From NCBI GenBank assembly GCA_964389685.1, contig CAYMFM010000006.1, positions 37,545 through 101,544 on the forward strand: a stretch of 64,000 nt of DNA, written 5' to 3'. The stretch comes from G020353115 sp964389685 (GTDB taxonomy: Bacteria > Bacteroidota > Bacteroidia > Bacteroidales > VadinHA17). How positions within the stretch are numbered: the first letter of the stretch is position 1; the number at the start of each line of letters is the position of its first letter. The notes under the pieces are model-generated. The model was given only the letters and a program-made list of their open reading frames with translations. It did no database searches and had not been told where the DNA came from. Position numbers and translations under genes: made by a program. This document shows positions 53,071 to 62,526 of this stretch, one piece after another.

Positions 53071-56000
53071 TTAATTGGCAACGTTCAGCTTCATAAACAA
53101 CGGCAGGTAACCGAACACGGCAACGAATGAGAAGACCAGCCCTCCCATGGCTCCGACGGCAAATGCAAACCAGAACACTTCATTCTGGCCTGCCCATACG
53201 AATGGAACCAAACCGAGAATAGTAGAAACCACCGTAAGGAAAACAGGAATGATCTTATGGTTGAATGCTTTCAGGTAGAGCCTCAGGTTCTGATACTCAC
53301 CGGGTGATTTGAAGTCACCCGGTGAATTTTCTGTACGGCAGAAATTGTTGTAATCGTTGATGATATAAAGGCCCGAATTAACCACAATACCACTCAGTAA
53401 TATAAAAGAGGCAAATCCTCCCTGGTCGAAATTGAAGTCAAACAGGTAGAAGGTCAGAAACACTCCGATAAAGGATACCGGGATCATACCGATAATGGCG
53501 AGAGGCTGAACGAAGGATTCCAGCAAAATACTGCAAATGAAATAGATGATCAGGATCACCAGGAAAAGGAGGTAATACTGTTTTTTATCCCTGGTATACC
53601 ATCCGCCCCACCCCTGGATCTCTGCTTTGTAACCAAGAGGCAATAATTGATTCATCTCCTCCGTATGGGTTTCCATAACTCTCTGTGCCAATGGTCCCAC
53701 ACCGATAAAATCATAGGCTACAACCAGACGGTACTGCTGGTTATATTTATAGATATCGTTGCCCGTTCTTTGTCTGCTTACACTGCTCAGGTTTTCTGAT
53801 TTAAAAGAGCTGTTCCCGAAACGAACCGGGTTATTGATCAGGTCCCATGTGTTAAAAATCCCGGCATTGCCTGATACCAGGGTAACCGGTTGTGCTTCTC
53901 CCTGGTGAAAAACCTTATTCAGGGACCGGTGAAACATCTGGTCATTCAGATAGGAATAGTATGAGGTAAGAGGGATCTCATGCAGGCCGAATTGCTCCAG
54001 GTCGAACCCGATAAAATATTCATGCAGTGAAGTGACATTCCATCCCCCCGAACCGGTAATATCTGCTACCTGGATACGGGGATTTCCCAGTAATCTGTTC
54101 CGTAGCAACTCTGCGTACCGGTATAGCTGGTCATAATTATACCCTTCCAGGGTGATCCGGCTGTTCCTGTAACCGCTGTACAGGGCGTTAGAAAAACCGC
54201 GTCCGACACCATAAATACTCCAGTCAAGCCCGCCGAAATTGATCGCTTTTGAAGTCAGTTCTTCTTTCAGGAAGTAAGGAAACGATCCCTCTTCATAATC
54301 GGGTTTGAAATAGATGGTTATCGAAGAATTCCTGTATCCTGTAACGGAAGTCTGGAACATTTCCACTTCATTGTACCTGCTGATCTGGTTTTCCATTTTC
54401 CCTATGGCTTCATTAAGCTGCTGAACCGTTGAACCTTCGGGCATCTGTCCCCGGACGTAGAGCGTGGTTCTCTGCGGGCTTGAATAGAATGACCGGTCGT
54501 ACACATGTTCGGAAAAAAGACGCAATGTTCCCCCTGTAATTTTCTCCACTATTGGCCGGGCATTTTCCTGGTACCAGGTGCTTCCCAGTGTGCTGTTGTA
54601 AAATCGGGCCCAGGTATTCTCACTTTCGATCTTGTCGGGAAGAAGGTACAGTGGTACTCCAAAACCAAAGATCAGTAACAGGATAAAGAGCCAATTCAAC
54701 TTTTTCCCGAAGAGAATGGAACGTTCATAGATACCTGTAATCCGGACTATTCTTCGCTTTCTCCGGACAGATGCTCCGCCGGATACTGCGTGGAGCCTGA
54801 TTTTATCCATTAATGCAGGGATAAAAAACAGGGCGATCACAAGGGATACGGAGAGGTTGACCATCACAACAAGGGCAAAGTCGGTAAGGTTGACCCGCTG
54901 TTCCTCTTTCAGGGAAAAGAGTATGCTCAGTGCGCCAATGGTAGTCAGTGTGGCGGCCAGAATTGCAAGAAAGACCCTGATATTCCGGCTATGCCGGATA
55001 TGGTCGATCATTACAATGCTGTTGTCAATGATGATGCCGAATGAAACGGTAATCCCAGCCAGTGAATAGAGGTGTATCTCTATTTTAAAAAGATAATAAA
55101 ATATACAGGCGATAATCAGGTTTGCGATAAGGCTTATGAAAATGAGAAACAGGTATCGGAAGTTCCGGCTTATAAGGAGAACAAACGATAATAAAATAAC
55201 CATGGAGAAAAGGGTCCGCAGGGCTATTTTGCGGATCTCTTTGGAAATATATTTTGTAGCATCATAGGAGAGTAAAATGGAATATCCTGAAGGAAGGTTC
55301 TCTTTTATGGTTTCTATCCCGGACTTCACATCAGCCGCCAGGCTGAGGTTGTTCACCTCTTTTTCAGGATAAATGACCATGTTTATCGTATTTAATCCAT
55401 TGATCCGGTAATAGGAATGAGGAGGTTGTTCCTTGTACCTGACCTTTGCCAGGTCGGTCAGGTACAGGATCCGGTCATCTATTTTCTTAACCGGGATCTT
55501 GTCCCAGGGAAGTTCTCCTGACCTGCCGGTCTGAAGAAACAAATTTATTTCTTTCTCATAATCCCCATCCGGAATTTCAAAAGATGCGGAACCGATGAAC
55601 TCTTCCCTGAAAAAGGAATTTATGGATTCTGCTATCTCATTGGCCCCGATACCAAGGGTTTGAATAAGGTTAACGTCAAAACGGATCTCCCATTCGTATG
55701 GTACGGCTCCATACACACTAACCTCCTTTATACCTTTTATTCGCGAAAGCCTGGGAACGATATTGTTCTCTGCATAATTTTGTATGTAATAGGGACTGGC
55801 GCTGGCATTCAGGTTATAGATCAGGACGGGCCTGATATTCCGGCCTTCCGTACTCATCGATAACTCAGGATAGGAAACCTGGTCAGGCAGGTCAGGGTAG
55901 CACCTGCGGATACATGTTGCTATTTCAAACCTGACGGCATCAAGGTTTACATGTTTCTTAAACGACAACTCAACGGTACCATGCCCCCTGTAAGAAACGG

Positions 56001-56250
56001 AGTTCATCTCACTTATGCCCCTTACTGAACTGAAAAGTCCTTCCAGCCTGGTGGTCACTTCCTGTTCGATCACCCTTGCAGACGCTTCCGGCCAGTTGAA
56101 TGAAACAGTCAGGGAAGGCAATGACCTGGATGGCTCAAGCTGAAGATCGATGACCGGAAGCACGCTGATACCGATCAGCATCAGGGCTGCAAAAACAACA
56201 ATCACTGAAAACGATGAAAATCCTTTCCCGGTTTTTAAAGAAGGGCTCAT
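53071..56250 (-). CDS. RND-family efflux transporter (AcrB-like)
   Basis: A 1059-residue inner-membrane protein with about 12 helices and two large periplasmic loops, the normal RND size. In TM4, GIIIDNSIVMIDH corresponds to the proton-relay region; the first Asp is kept and the second is Asn, as in many HAE-type pumps of non-model bacteria. No membrane-fusion or TolC-like gene is adjacent. Near the end, ENSPGDFKSPGEYQ is encoded by an inserted REP unit, in frame, in the loop after TM11. The substrate is unknown. Confidence 0.85.
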   Translation of the reverse strand: MSPSLKTGKGFSSFSVIVVFAALMLIGISVLPVIDLQLEPSRSLPSLTVSFNWPEASARVIEQEVTTRLEGLFSSVRGISEMNSVSYRGHGTVELSFKKHVNLDAVRFEIATCIRRCYPDLPDQVSYPELSMSTEGRNIRPVLIYNLNASASPYYIQNYAENNIVPRLSRIKGIKEVSVYGAVPYEWEIRFDVNLIQTLGIGANEIAESINSFFREEFIGSASFEIPDGDYEKEINLFLQTGRSGELPWDKIPVKKIDDRILYLTDLAKVRYKEQPPHSYYRINGLNTINMVIYPEKEVNNLSLAADVKSGIETIKENLPSGYSILLSYDATKYISKEIRKIALRTLFSMVILLSFVLLISRNFRYLFLIFISLIANLIIACIFYYLFKIEIHLYSLAGITVSFGIIIDNSIVMIDHIRHSRNIRVFLAILAATLTTIGALSILFSLKEEQRVNLTDFALVVMVNLSVSLVIALFFIPALMDKIRLHAVSGGASVRRKRRIVRITGIYERSILFGKKLNWLFILLLIFGFGVPLYLLPDKIESENTWARFYNSTLGSTWYQENARPIVEKITGGTLRLFSEHVYDRSFYSSPQRTTLYVRGQMPEGSTVQQLNEAIGKMENQISRYNEVEMFQTSVTGYRNSSITIYFKPDYEEGSFPYFLKEELTSKAINFGGLDWSIYGVGRGFSNALYSGYRNSRITLEGYNYDQLYRYAELLRNRLLGNPRIQVADITGSGGWNVTSLHEYFIGFDLEQFGLHEIPLTSYYSYLNDQMFHRSLNKVFHQGEAQPVTLVSGNAGIFNTWDLINNPVRFGNSSFKSENLSSVSRQRTGNDIYKYNQQYRLVVAYDFIGVGPLAQRVMETHTEEMNQLLPLGYKAEIQGWGGWYTRDKKQYYLLFLVILIIYFICSILLESFVQPLAIIGMIPVSFIGVFLTFYLFDFNFDQGGFASFILLSGIVVNSGLYIINDYNNFCRTENSPGDFKSPGEYQNLRLYLKAFNHKIIPVFLTVVSTILGLVPFVWAGQNEVFWFAFAVGAMGGLVFSFVAVFGYLPLFMKLNVAN
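53295..53327. repeat. REP palindrome inside the RND gene
   Basis: ACTCACCGGGTGAT, loop TTGAA, GTCACCCGGTGAAT; 33 bases, no frameshift. It encodes NSPGDFKSPGE on the minus strand, in the late loop of the transporter. Confidence 0.92.
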
Positions 56251-56427
56251 TTTGATTTAGGATCGATGTAATCCTTGTATAAAATTACACAATTACAAAA
56301 CATATGTCAATACTGGTGTGACGAACATATTATTCAACTTTCCGAGCGTAGCGGTTTTCCAGGATTACGTAATAAAAATCTGGGTTGATCGAAATTAGAA
56401 ATTTTTTCGTTTTGGGAAGTTTATTCA
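56251..56427. repeat. Decayed flank repeat, copy 1
   Basis: TGTCAATACTGGTGTGACGA (about 56304), then ACATATTATTCAACTTTCCG and AGCGTAGCGGTTTTCC. It shares most bases with parts of 57535-57720 and 62925-63125. No gene. Confidence 0.5.
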
Positions 56428-57516
56428 TTAATTCAATTCAGAAATATTACTGATGTCATAAGAGATCATACTGTCCTCAGCATCCACAGCAAAAGCAATT
56501 ATTCTTTGGTTTTCTTTGTCAATGACAAAATTACTGATCTGATGATCCAGAATAAGTCTCATTACAGGATTGCCATCCCAATCAAAAACATGAATCTTTT
56601 TTCCATATACGGCAGATACTTTCCCTTTTTCAAAATCAACATGCGCTCCTGGTCCACCATTATAAAATAAGTAGATAAACCTATCGTCGAATTTTGGTTT
56701 AGCTGTATATCCTTTTAATCGTTCGTGATCATGGGCTGCCAATTGTTCTTTCGGGTCGATATGATCAGGTCCGGTCACTTCTGTGAATTGATCACTTTTC
56801 AAATCACGTATAATCATTCGGTCAAAGTAACGATATACCATTACCATTTTATCTTTTCCAGGATGAATACGATTATGAGTTCGGGTTAAATCGGAAAAGA
56901 AAGAATCCTGAATATCTTTGATGTCCATCTTTTCAATTACACTCACCTCTTCACCCTGTTTGTTAAAAAAATACAGTTGTACCTCACCAAGGGGGTCAGG
57001 TATTGCGAAGAGTTCACTATTGTAATTGGCCAGCCCCATTAATGGATATAGTTTCTTTGGCAACGAAATTTTTATTGTTGGATTATAATCCGGAAATTTC
57101 AACAAACTATCTATTTTAAATCCCCAAAGGTTTGTTTTTCTAAAATCTGTAACCCATAATATACCGTTCTCTTTATCAAGTGACCAGGGACCAATATATT
57201 CCATTTCATATGGCCCTTTTCCTCTTCTGCAGAATGACTTGATATGTTGAAACGTGTTCTTATGATAAATGCTAATAAAAAAATTGTCATCATAAGAATT
57301 TCGGATAAATAAAAGAGAATCCATCAATTCAAGGCTCACAGAATAGGTATTAATAACAAAATCTAATTTTTCCCCCTTCAATTCCGTTTCAATTGGGAAG
57401 GATTTGAATGTAATATTGCCTTGTTTCTTACAACCCGATGTTATGAGAACCAGCAAAGCCATTAACAGGAGAAAAAAATGCTTATGCATTCCTGTTGGAG
57501 GACTATATTTTTTCAT
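56428..57516 (-). CDS. 6-bladed beta-propeller lipoprotein (TolB-like)
   Basis: This 362-residue lipoprotein has lipobox VLITSGCKK. The sequence has repeated blades ending in patterns such as ILWVTDFRKTNLWGF, KMVMVYRYFDRM and HVFDWDGNPVMRLILD, the last typical of BF-type 6-bladed propeller proteins. RRGKGPYEMEYIG (the G-x-G-P-x-E motif) is shared with the protein at 61152. Such proteins are periplasmic or surface-exposed and their partners are often small secreted peptides; the function is unknown. Start ATG 57516 or 57489. Confidence 0.82.
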   Translation of the reverse strand: MKKYSPPTGMHKHFFLLLMALLVLITSGCKKQGNITFKSFPIETELKGEKLDFVINTYSVSLELMDSLLFIRNSYDDNFFISIYHKNTFQHIKSFCRRGKGPYEMEYIGPWSLDKENGILWVTDFRKTNLWGFKIDSLLKFPDYNPTIKISLPKKLYPLMGLANYNSELFAIPDPLGEVQLYFFNKQGEEVSVIEKMDIKDIQDSFFSDLTRTHNRIHPGKDKMVMVYRYFDRMIIRDLKSDQFTEVTGPDHIDPKEQLAAHDHERLKGYTAKPKFDDRFIYLFYNGGPGAHVDFEKGKVSAVYGKKIHVFDWDGNPVMRLILDHQISNFVIDKENQRIIAFAVDAEDSMISYDISNISELN

Positions 57517-58168
57517 TTCAATTGTTCTTAAGATATAATTACCGGTGAGAAAATAAACGAAGAAAACGACCCCTCAGACAGGAAGCATATTTCACTGTGG
57601 TTTTCAGGTGCTTTTTATAGTTTAGTCCTTCTCTTTCCAACAAATTTACCAAATCGCCAGATACGTGTCAAGAGCGTTTTGACGAACATGCCCTTTCAAT
57701 ATAACCGATTGACCCGGCTGTTCCGTACATCATGTAGGGCGACTTTGTAAGTCGCCTCGTCGACTCAAGAGACCTGCCTGCCGGCGAGGCAGGGTCGACC
57801 TACATTGTTCCCGTGACACAGAGACTTTCATGGCGTAGCGGTTTATTCGTGAGACTAAATTTTCAAGATCCGCCGTTTGGCGGAAACTTGAAAATTCCAG
57901 TCGAACCCAGCCTGCCGGCTGGCAGGAATCCCGCCAAAGGCGGAGGGTATATACCCCACCAACCTGTGGCGGTATTTGCATCCGGAGTTTGCTTCAGGGT
58001 ATATGCCCGTGAGTTGCACTCGAGGCGTCCGGCCAGGCAGGAATTCACCGGGTGAATTTAGGTAGTCGCCTAGGACTTACCCGTTGAGGTTTTGTTATAG
58101 CCTGAACTTTGTTTTATTAACAAGTGTTATTCAACTGTTCCTTCCAGGGCAAGAGTGATAGGACTGGT
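57517..58168. repeat. 652-bp spacer with flank repeat copy 2 and hairpins
   Basis: No gene. Bases 57541-57720 begin ACCGGTGAGAAAATAAACGA and continue with CCTCAGACAGGAAGCATATT and TTCACTGTGGTTT, almost as at 62931-62990. A palindrome AATTTTCAAGATCCGCC and GGCGGAAACTTGAAAATT is at about 57861-57898. CGACTTTGTAAGTCG and GCCTGCCGGCTGGCAGG lie near, and ATTCACCGGGTGAAT (58043-58057) is a REP-like half. Confidence 0.6.
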
Positions 58169-58558
58169 TTATATATTAGCATATACATAAACTGTTTTTC
58201 TGAACCGCCCCGGGCGAGCAGCATCATAGGTTATAGTAATAGTGCCGATTTTCTTCGGATGAATTACCTTTTCCGGCCATTCAACTGCAGTACAACCGCA
58301 GGAGGCAGTAACACGGTAAATAATTAGCGGGTGAGTGCCGGTGTTGGTGAAACGATATATAGCTTTTTCAGGTTGGTTACAGGTTAGTATGCCAAGATCC
58401 ATATCCGTTGTGTCAAATACCACGGTAGTTTTTAATATATCAACCATACGGAATTTTTCCGGTCCTGTAAATGCCCGTAGAAAAAGAAATACCGTTATTG
58501 TTCCAACGATGGCTATTACTAACCAGTACAATGTGTTTTGTGTTTTTTTCTTAATCAT
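58169..58558 (-). CDS. DUF1573 membrane-anchored protein
   Basis: A 129-residue protein: one N-terminal helix (about 9-28) followed by a DUF1573 beta-sandwich with DLGILTCNQPEKAIYRFTN and TASCGCTAVEWPEK, the family signature Cys-Gly-Cys. It ends at VYVYANI, slightly shorter than common members. DUF1573 proteins occur beside propeller and thioredoxin-like genes in Bacteroidota. The function is unknown; it is probably periplasmic. Confidence 0.8.
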   Translation of the reverse strand: MIKKKTQNTLYWLVIAIVGTITVFLFLRAFTGPEKFRMVDILKTTVVFDTTDMDLGILTCNQPEKAIYRFTNTGTHPLIIYRVTASCGCTAVEWPEKVIHPKKIGTITITYDAARPGRFRKTVYVYANI

Positions 58559-58626
58559 TTACAAATATTACAGGATTTCTCCTGACCATTATTATAGGGT
58601 TTCAGGTATATTATTATAGATATGTA

Positions 58627-59799
58627 TTAATCTTGTTTCTTCCCGAGTTTAAATAATTCAAAACGCAAATAATCAGCATCGAAATCCGGATTCCCGGTAT
58701 GATTTGTTGAAATATATAAGCCCTCTTTTCCAACAAAAGACATCCATATATGGTATGTATTTTCCGGCATTAATCTTTCTCCGATAATTTCCAGTTCCGA
58801 ATTTAAAACCATAATGGAAAAAACAGGTGTAAATTCACCAACGTCAATCAACACATTCGGAGCCTCATCCTTGTATGAGTCATCTAATTTACTCCCGGGA
58901 TACGCAAAACGGTAATAGACATCACGGTACTTATCATAGAAAAAATTTCTATATCCCAGCTTCTCCCAGATTGATTTTGCAATTTCAAAATATGATCCTA
59001 ACCTTAAAGCCTGAGGCTTAAAATCCTTTTTTATATACCGGCTTTTGGCTGGTAATACTGTCACCTTTTGATGATCTTCAGTTAGATAAAGATTATGACT
59101 ACAATAAAATGAATAGATAAATTTACCATTAGTCATAAGTGTTGAATAATTATGTGCTACCGGTTCATTATCCCGGTTACCCAGTGGTGGAAATGTCATG
59201 GGTAATAACCGCTGCTTATTGTTTTTCATATCTATTTCCAAACATATTTTATATTTTTCAAGGTCTTCAGGACCTAGGCGGGTTAAAAGATGTGTCCCAG
59301 CTAATATTTTATTGTTAACTACTATAAGATTTCTTTGTTGCACATAAGAAGGCTTTATATAAGTATTATACAAACCGTTTATAATATCTTCGATCGGGAA
59401 TTTTCTTTTTAATGTACCGGTGGAATCTATAAGATACAGAACATTCATTTGTCCCGTGGTCAATGGTATTGTATCCATATTATGTACCATAAAACTCCCA
59501 ATCCCTCCTACTCCTTGAGGCCCACGTCTTGGCATTTCAATAATGAAAGAAAGTTTTTCAGTATTAATATTAAAAAATAGTATCTTATTATTTTCCATAT
59601 TTAAATAACATAGATATGGATTGCCCTTTTCACTAACATAATATTGCAAACATGGCGATGTATTTTTAATGTCGTAAGGGATTTTGAATTCTATCATTTT
59701 CCCGGTTGATACCAGGGTATACTCATCTGTGATTTTAACTTTTTTACAAGAAAAACAACTTGCTATTATTAATATCAAAGGAATAAAATAATATTTCAT
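58627..59799 (-). CDS. DUF4221-like propeller lipoprotein
   Basis: A 390-residue lipoprotein with lipobox IIASCFSC. The segments YVSEKGNPYLCYLNMENNKI, RFAYPGSKLDD and FSIMVLNSELEIIGE are of DUF4221 type, beta-propeller-like. It is close in layout to the 6-bladed propeller proteins at 56428 and 61152. It follows DUF1573 (upstream on the minus strand). The region's AT content rises from here. Function unknown. Confidence 0.75.
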   Translation of the reverse strand: MKYYFIPLILIIASCFSCKKVKITDEYTLVSTGKMIEFKIPYDIKNTSPCLQYYVSEKGNPYLCYLNMENNKILFFNINTEKLSFIIEMPRRGPQGVGGIGSFMVHNMDTIPLTTGQMNVLYLIDSTGTLKRKFPIEDIINGLYNTYIKPSYVQQRNLIVVNNKILAGTHLLTRLGPEDLEKYKICLEIDMKNNKQRLLPMTFPPLGNRDNEPVAHNYSTLMTNGKFIYSFYCSHNLYLTEDHQKVTVLPAKSRYIKKDFKPQALRLGSYFEIAKSIWEKLGYRNFFYDKYRDVYYRFAYPGSKLDDSYKDEAPNVLIDVGEFTPVFSIMVLNSELEIIGERLMPENTYHIWMSFVGKEGLYISTNHTGNPDFDADYLRFELFKLGKKQD

Positions 59800-60017
59800 T
59801 GTGCATATTTTAAATACATATAAGAATTTTCGTATTTTAATTTGGTAAATAATAGTTACTAACTTAAAATTCAGCTTATTAACAAATTATTTATATCATG
59901 CTTATCATCCGAATAACAGAACAATTGCTAACTTTTAGAAAAACAAGTAATTATAGGAATACGAAAATATGATGCCCTTAATTATGTTCTATAAGGACAT
60001 CATATTTCTTACGTTTT

Positions 60018-60230
60018 TTAGCACCCACCAATGCATACCATAGTACACTGTGCTACTATTTGACAAGGATTTTGTGGATCATTAGTTATTCCGCAAAATG
60101 CTGAATATCCATCCCAACCCGGACATAATGGATTAGCATTTGCTACTTGTATTAATCCGAAATTGATACTTAACGCAGACAAGAACATTGTAATAACAAA
60201 AACACCTATTATTTTTTTTATTTTACTCAT
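60018..60230 (-). CDS. Small cysteine-rich secreted peptide 1 (NVEALA-like)
   Basis: A 70-residue peptide: a basic N-terminus and hydrophobic stretch, then an Ala-rich cleavage-like site VANA at about 29-32, then a 38-residue core with six cysteines (LCPG, FCGI, PCQIVAQC, MVCIGGC). There is no lipobox. The layout recalls the NVEALA family of Bacteroidota, which is found next to 6-bladed propeller genes. The second peptide at 62293 has the same design. A secreted, disulfide-bonded peptide is likely; activity unknown. Confidence 0.6.
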   Translation of the reverse strand: MSKIKKIIGVFVITMFLSALSINFGLIQVANANPLCPGWDGYSAFCGITNDPQNPCQIVAQCTMVCIGGC

Positions 60231-60399
60231 GATTTTATTTTTAAATTATTAGTATTGAAAATTCCGTGAAAGATGTAGCAGATCGAAGGCTTACAGATAA
60301 TGAGTATTTTGATTGAAAAACTATAATTCTAACTAGCTGATATATAGAATAAAATAAACTAGTAAACTTGAGTTATCTAACTTATAAAAAACTAAAATA

Positions 60400-60588
60400 T
60401 CATTTTATAATGCTAAATGATTTGATATTCAAAAAATCAATGTGAATAAATTTCTTAATTAATATGAGATCACCGGGGAGAAGGGTAGGCTCCATTGACG
60501 AACTCGGAACTAAATAGACATCATAAAATAAAAAATAATAGAAGAAGATTAAAACTACTAAATATAGAATTTTCCGATTCCTCAGCAT
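60400..60588 (-). pseudogene. Signal peptidase I, N-terminal fragment
   Basis: A 62-residue reading frame: a membrane anchor (about 8-25) and the catalytic-serine box VPSSSMEPTLLPGDLILIKK. The later boxes with the catalytic Lys and GDNRxxSxDSR are absent, and the frame ends after ~15 unrelated residues. It is therefore a truncated copy and probably not active. A different signal peptidase I end is at 63639-64000. The short remnant sits in the peptide/propeller group, suggesting a lost dedicated peptidase. Confidence 0.7.
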
Positions 60589-60613
60589 TACTTAGATTTA
60601 TAGTTCTGATGAA

Positions 60614-61189
60614 TTATTCCTTTTTCGTAGTTGATTGATTGATAAAATCTATATATATTTCAGTCAGTTTTGGTCTTAAAACAGGATTTCCAATCAAAGC
60701 AATTTTATTATCAACTATTAGCATGTTATTGAATAAATTATCATTAGGGAGAAGATTAATTTTTGCAAAATAATTATTTGTATCATATATAATTGGATAA
60801 TCAAATTTTATTGATTCTATATAATAGTTGAAAGGATCATAATTTAAAGAGTGAACATAAAATAGAAGAGAGACTTTGGATGTATCAAATTTGTTTATTG
60901 TCAACAAGGAATCATTCCAAACTTTTAACTGACTAAAACAGAGACCACAATAACCATCAATAGATACAACAAATTTAAGTTTTTTTTCAAATAATTTGTT
61001 TTTATCAGTTTGATTTAGAATTCTATAACGATCTTTTATAATAAAAGAATCAATTAAAAATATTTTTCTATTTAAGTATTCATTATACACTTGATCTACC
61101 TTGGAAGGATTACATGATAAAATAAAACATGCCAAGATTAATATTATGTAATTATAATGTTTTGTAAGAAAGGATGATAGGGTTCTCAT
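60614..61189 (-). CDS. Thioredoxin-like lipoprotein
   Basis: A 191-residue exported protein, lipobox ACFILSCNPS. SIDGYCGLCFSQLKVW places a CxxC (CGLC) in a thioredoxin-fold position. NMLIVDNKIALIGNP is late in the fold. It is a possible periplasmic thiol oxidoreductase or reductase. It overlaps the propeller gene upstream by 38 bases (61152-61189), so they are co-translated. Cysteine-rich peptides next door make it a candidate for their folding. Confidence 0.72.
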   Translation of the reverse strand: MRTLSSFLTKHYNYIILILACFILSCNPSKVDQVYNEYLNRKIFLIDSFIIKDRYRILNQTDKNKLFEKKLKFVVSIDGYCGLCFSQLKVWNDSLLTINKFDTSKVSLLFYVHSLNYDPFNYYIESIKFDYPIIYDTNNYFAKINLLPNDNLFNNMLIVDNKIALIGNPVLRPKLTEIYIDFINQSTTKKE

Positions 61190-62192
61190 TTGAGCTGCTT
61201 ATTGCGTATATAATCGAATCATTCTCCGAGACACATATAAATGAAACCTGTTTATCTAGTTCAAGAATTTTAATGGGTTTGCCGTTCCAATCAAAAACCA
61301 AAACATCAGATGCAACCGATTTATATTTATTTACAATTTCATCATTATATAGTGCATAGACAAAATTTTCAGTTGCATAAACATCCAAATAGCCAATTTT
61401 ACAATCTTTATTAGGTATACAGATATTCATCTCCCCAATTGAATTTAATTCTTTCGAGGGATTTTGTAAGAAAATTTCTTTTATCGTATAAAATGAAGCA
61501 CCTCTTACTCCATAAAACCCAATATTTGAACTATTGTATGTTATGTACACAAATTTCAAATCGTTAGGTTTTGTGCATATTTTTCCTTGATAAGCCATAC
61601 GAAGGTATGCTCTATTGAGTTTTACTTCATTTTGAGGATAGTTTAGAGTGGCATCTCTTAGTCTGTTAAAATTATCATATAAAGCTAGTCTATTATTACC
61701 ATAATTGTTTTCAGCAATAAAAAGAGAATCACATAAAACATTAAGTTTTCTAATATCATATTTAAAAATTTGCTTTTTCACTGGCCTAAAATCCGGATTT
61801 TCGATAAAACTATCAAAAGGAACTTTATAATAATATTTCGTTGGGGAGTTAAAGAAAACTATAGAGTTCGAGGTATTAAATCTTGAACAGAAAGTGCCTA
61901 TTAAAAATTCTCCTGGCCCATTACCTATATGGCCAAATCTAAAAGTTTTTCTGGTAACTAAATTAATAGCAGTATATAGTTTATTCTCATAAATATCAGT
62001 AGTAATTAAAAAAGAATCAATTTTTTCAAGTAAAAAAGGGTGTCCTAAATAATTACTATCATTAAACTCGAGTTGGGTTGAGTTAATTATAGATTTATTA
62101 TCAAACAATAGACATGGATTTGTTTTCTTTTGAGTGCAAGCTATTACTAGACAACATATAAAAGTCAGAAAAATTTTCTGAATATATTTCAT
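61152..62192 (-). CDS. 6-bladed beta-propeller lipoprotein 2
   Basis: This ~346-residue lipoprotein has lipobox CCLVIACTQ. Blade-like segments (FGHIGNGPGEFLIG, VLVFDWNGKPIKILELD, FVYALYNDEIVNKY) match the protein at 56428, so the two are paralogs. I start it at ATG 62192, with an upstream ATG at 62204 possible. It is followed by the overlapping thioredoxin-like gene. It is very AT-rich in codon use compared with the first propeller, suggesting a different origin. Confidence 0.78.
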   Translation of the reverse strand: MKYIQKIFLTFICCLVIACTQKKTNPCLLFDNKSIINSTQLEFNDSNYLGHPFLLEKIDSFLITTDIYENKLYTAINLVTRKTFRFGHIGNGPGEFLIGTFCSRFNTSNSIVFFNSPTKYYYKVPFDSFIENPDFRPVKKQIFKYDIRKLNVLCDSLFIAENNYGNNRLALYDNFNRLRDATLNYPQNEVKLNRAYLRMAYQGKICTKPNDLKFVYITYNSSNIGFYGVRGASFYTIKEIFLQNPSKELNSIGEMNICIPNKDCKIGYLDVYATENFVYALYNDEIVNKYKSVASDVLVFDWNGKPIKILELDKQVSFICVSENDSIIYAISSSNENPIILSYKTL

Positions 62193-62292
62193 CGTACTTT
62201 CCATAAAGTAATAATTTTAAAAGTTCAGGTAAGTTTTAAATTATGAGACTATCTGGCATATACCAGATAGTCTCAAATTTAAGTAACCATTA

Positions 62293-62526
62293 CTAAGGAC
62301 ATGTAGTTCCTTCCGTGAGGGTACCCCAGACAGTTAAATTAGGGGCTACTACGCATTCTACTGTATATGGTGAGCAGCAAACGTAATCTTTTTTCACATA
62401 TGCAAAGGCTTTTTTTACTAATCTTACTTCAATATATTTATCGTGCTTAATAATAGCTGGATTAATAAAAAAAATTGCAAAGGAAAGAGAAATAATTGCT
62501 AAGGCAATCTTGGTTTTAACTTTCAT
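62293..62526 (-). CDS. Small cysteine-containing secreted peptide 2 (NVEALA-like)
   Basis: A 77-residue peptide with an N-terminal hydrophobic helix (about 8-25), a charged stretch, an Ala-rich AFA site at about 40-42, and a 35-residue core with four cysteines (YVCC, VECV, TTCP). There is no lipobox. It matches peptide 1 in layout, not in sequence. It is placed directly before propeller 2 in the transcription direction. Confidence 0.58.
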   Translation of the reverse strand: MKVKTKIALAIISLSFAIFFINPAIIKHDKYIEVRLVKKAFAYVKKDYVCCSPYTVECVVAPNLTVWGTLTEGTTCP

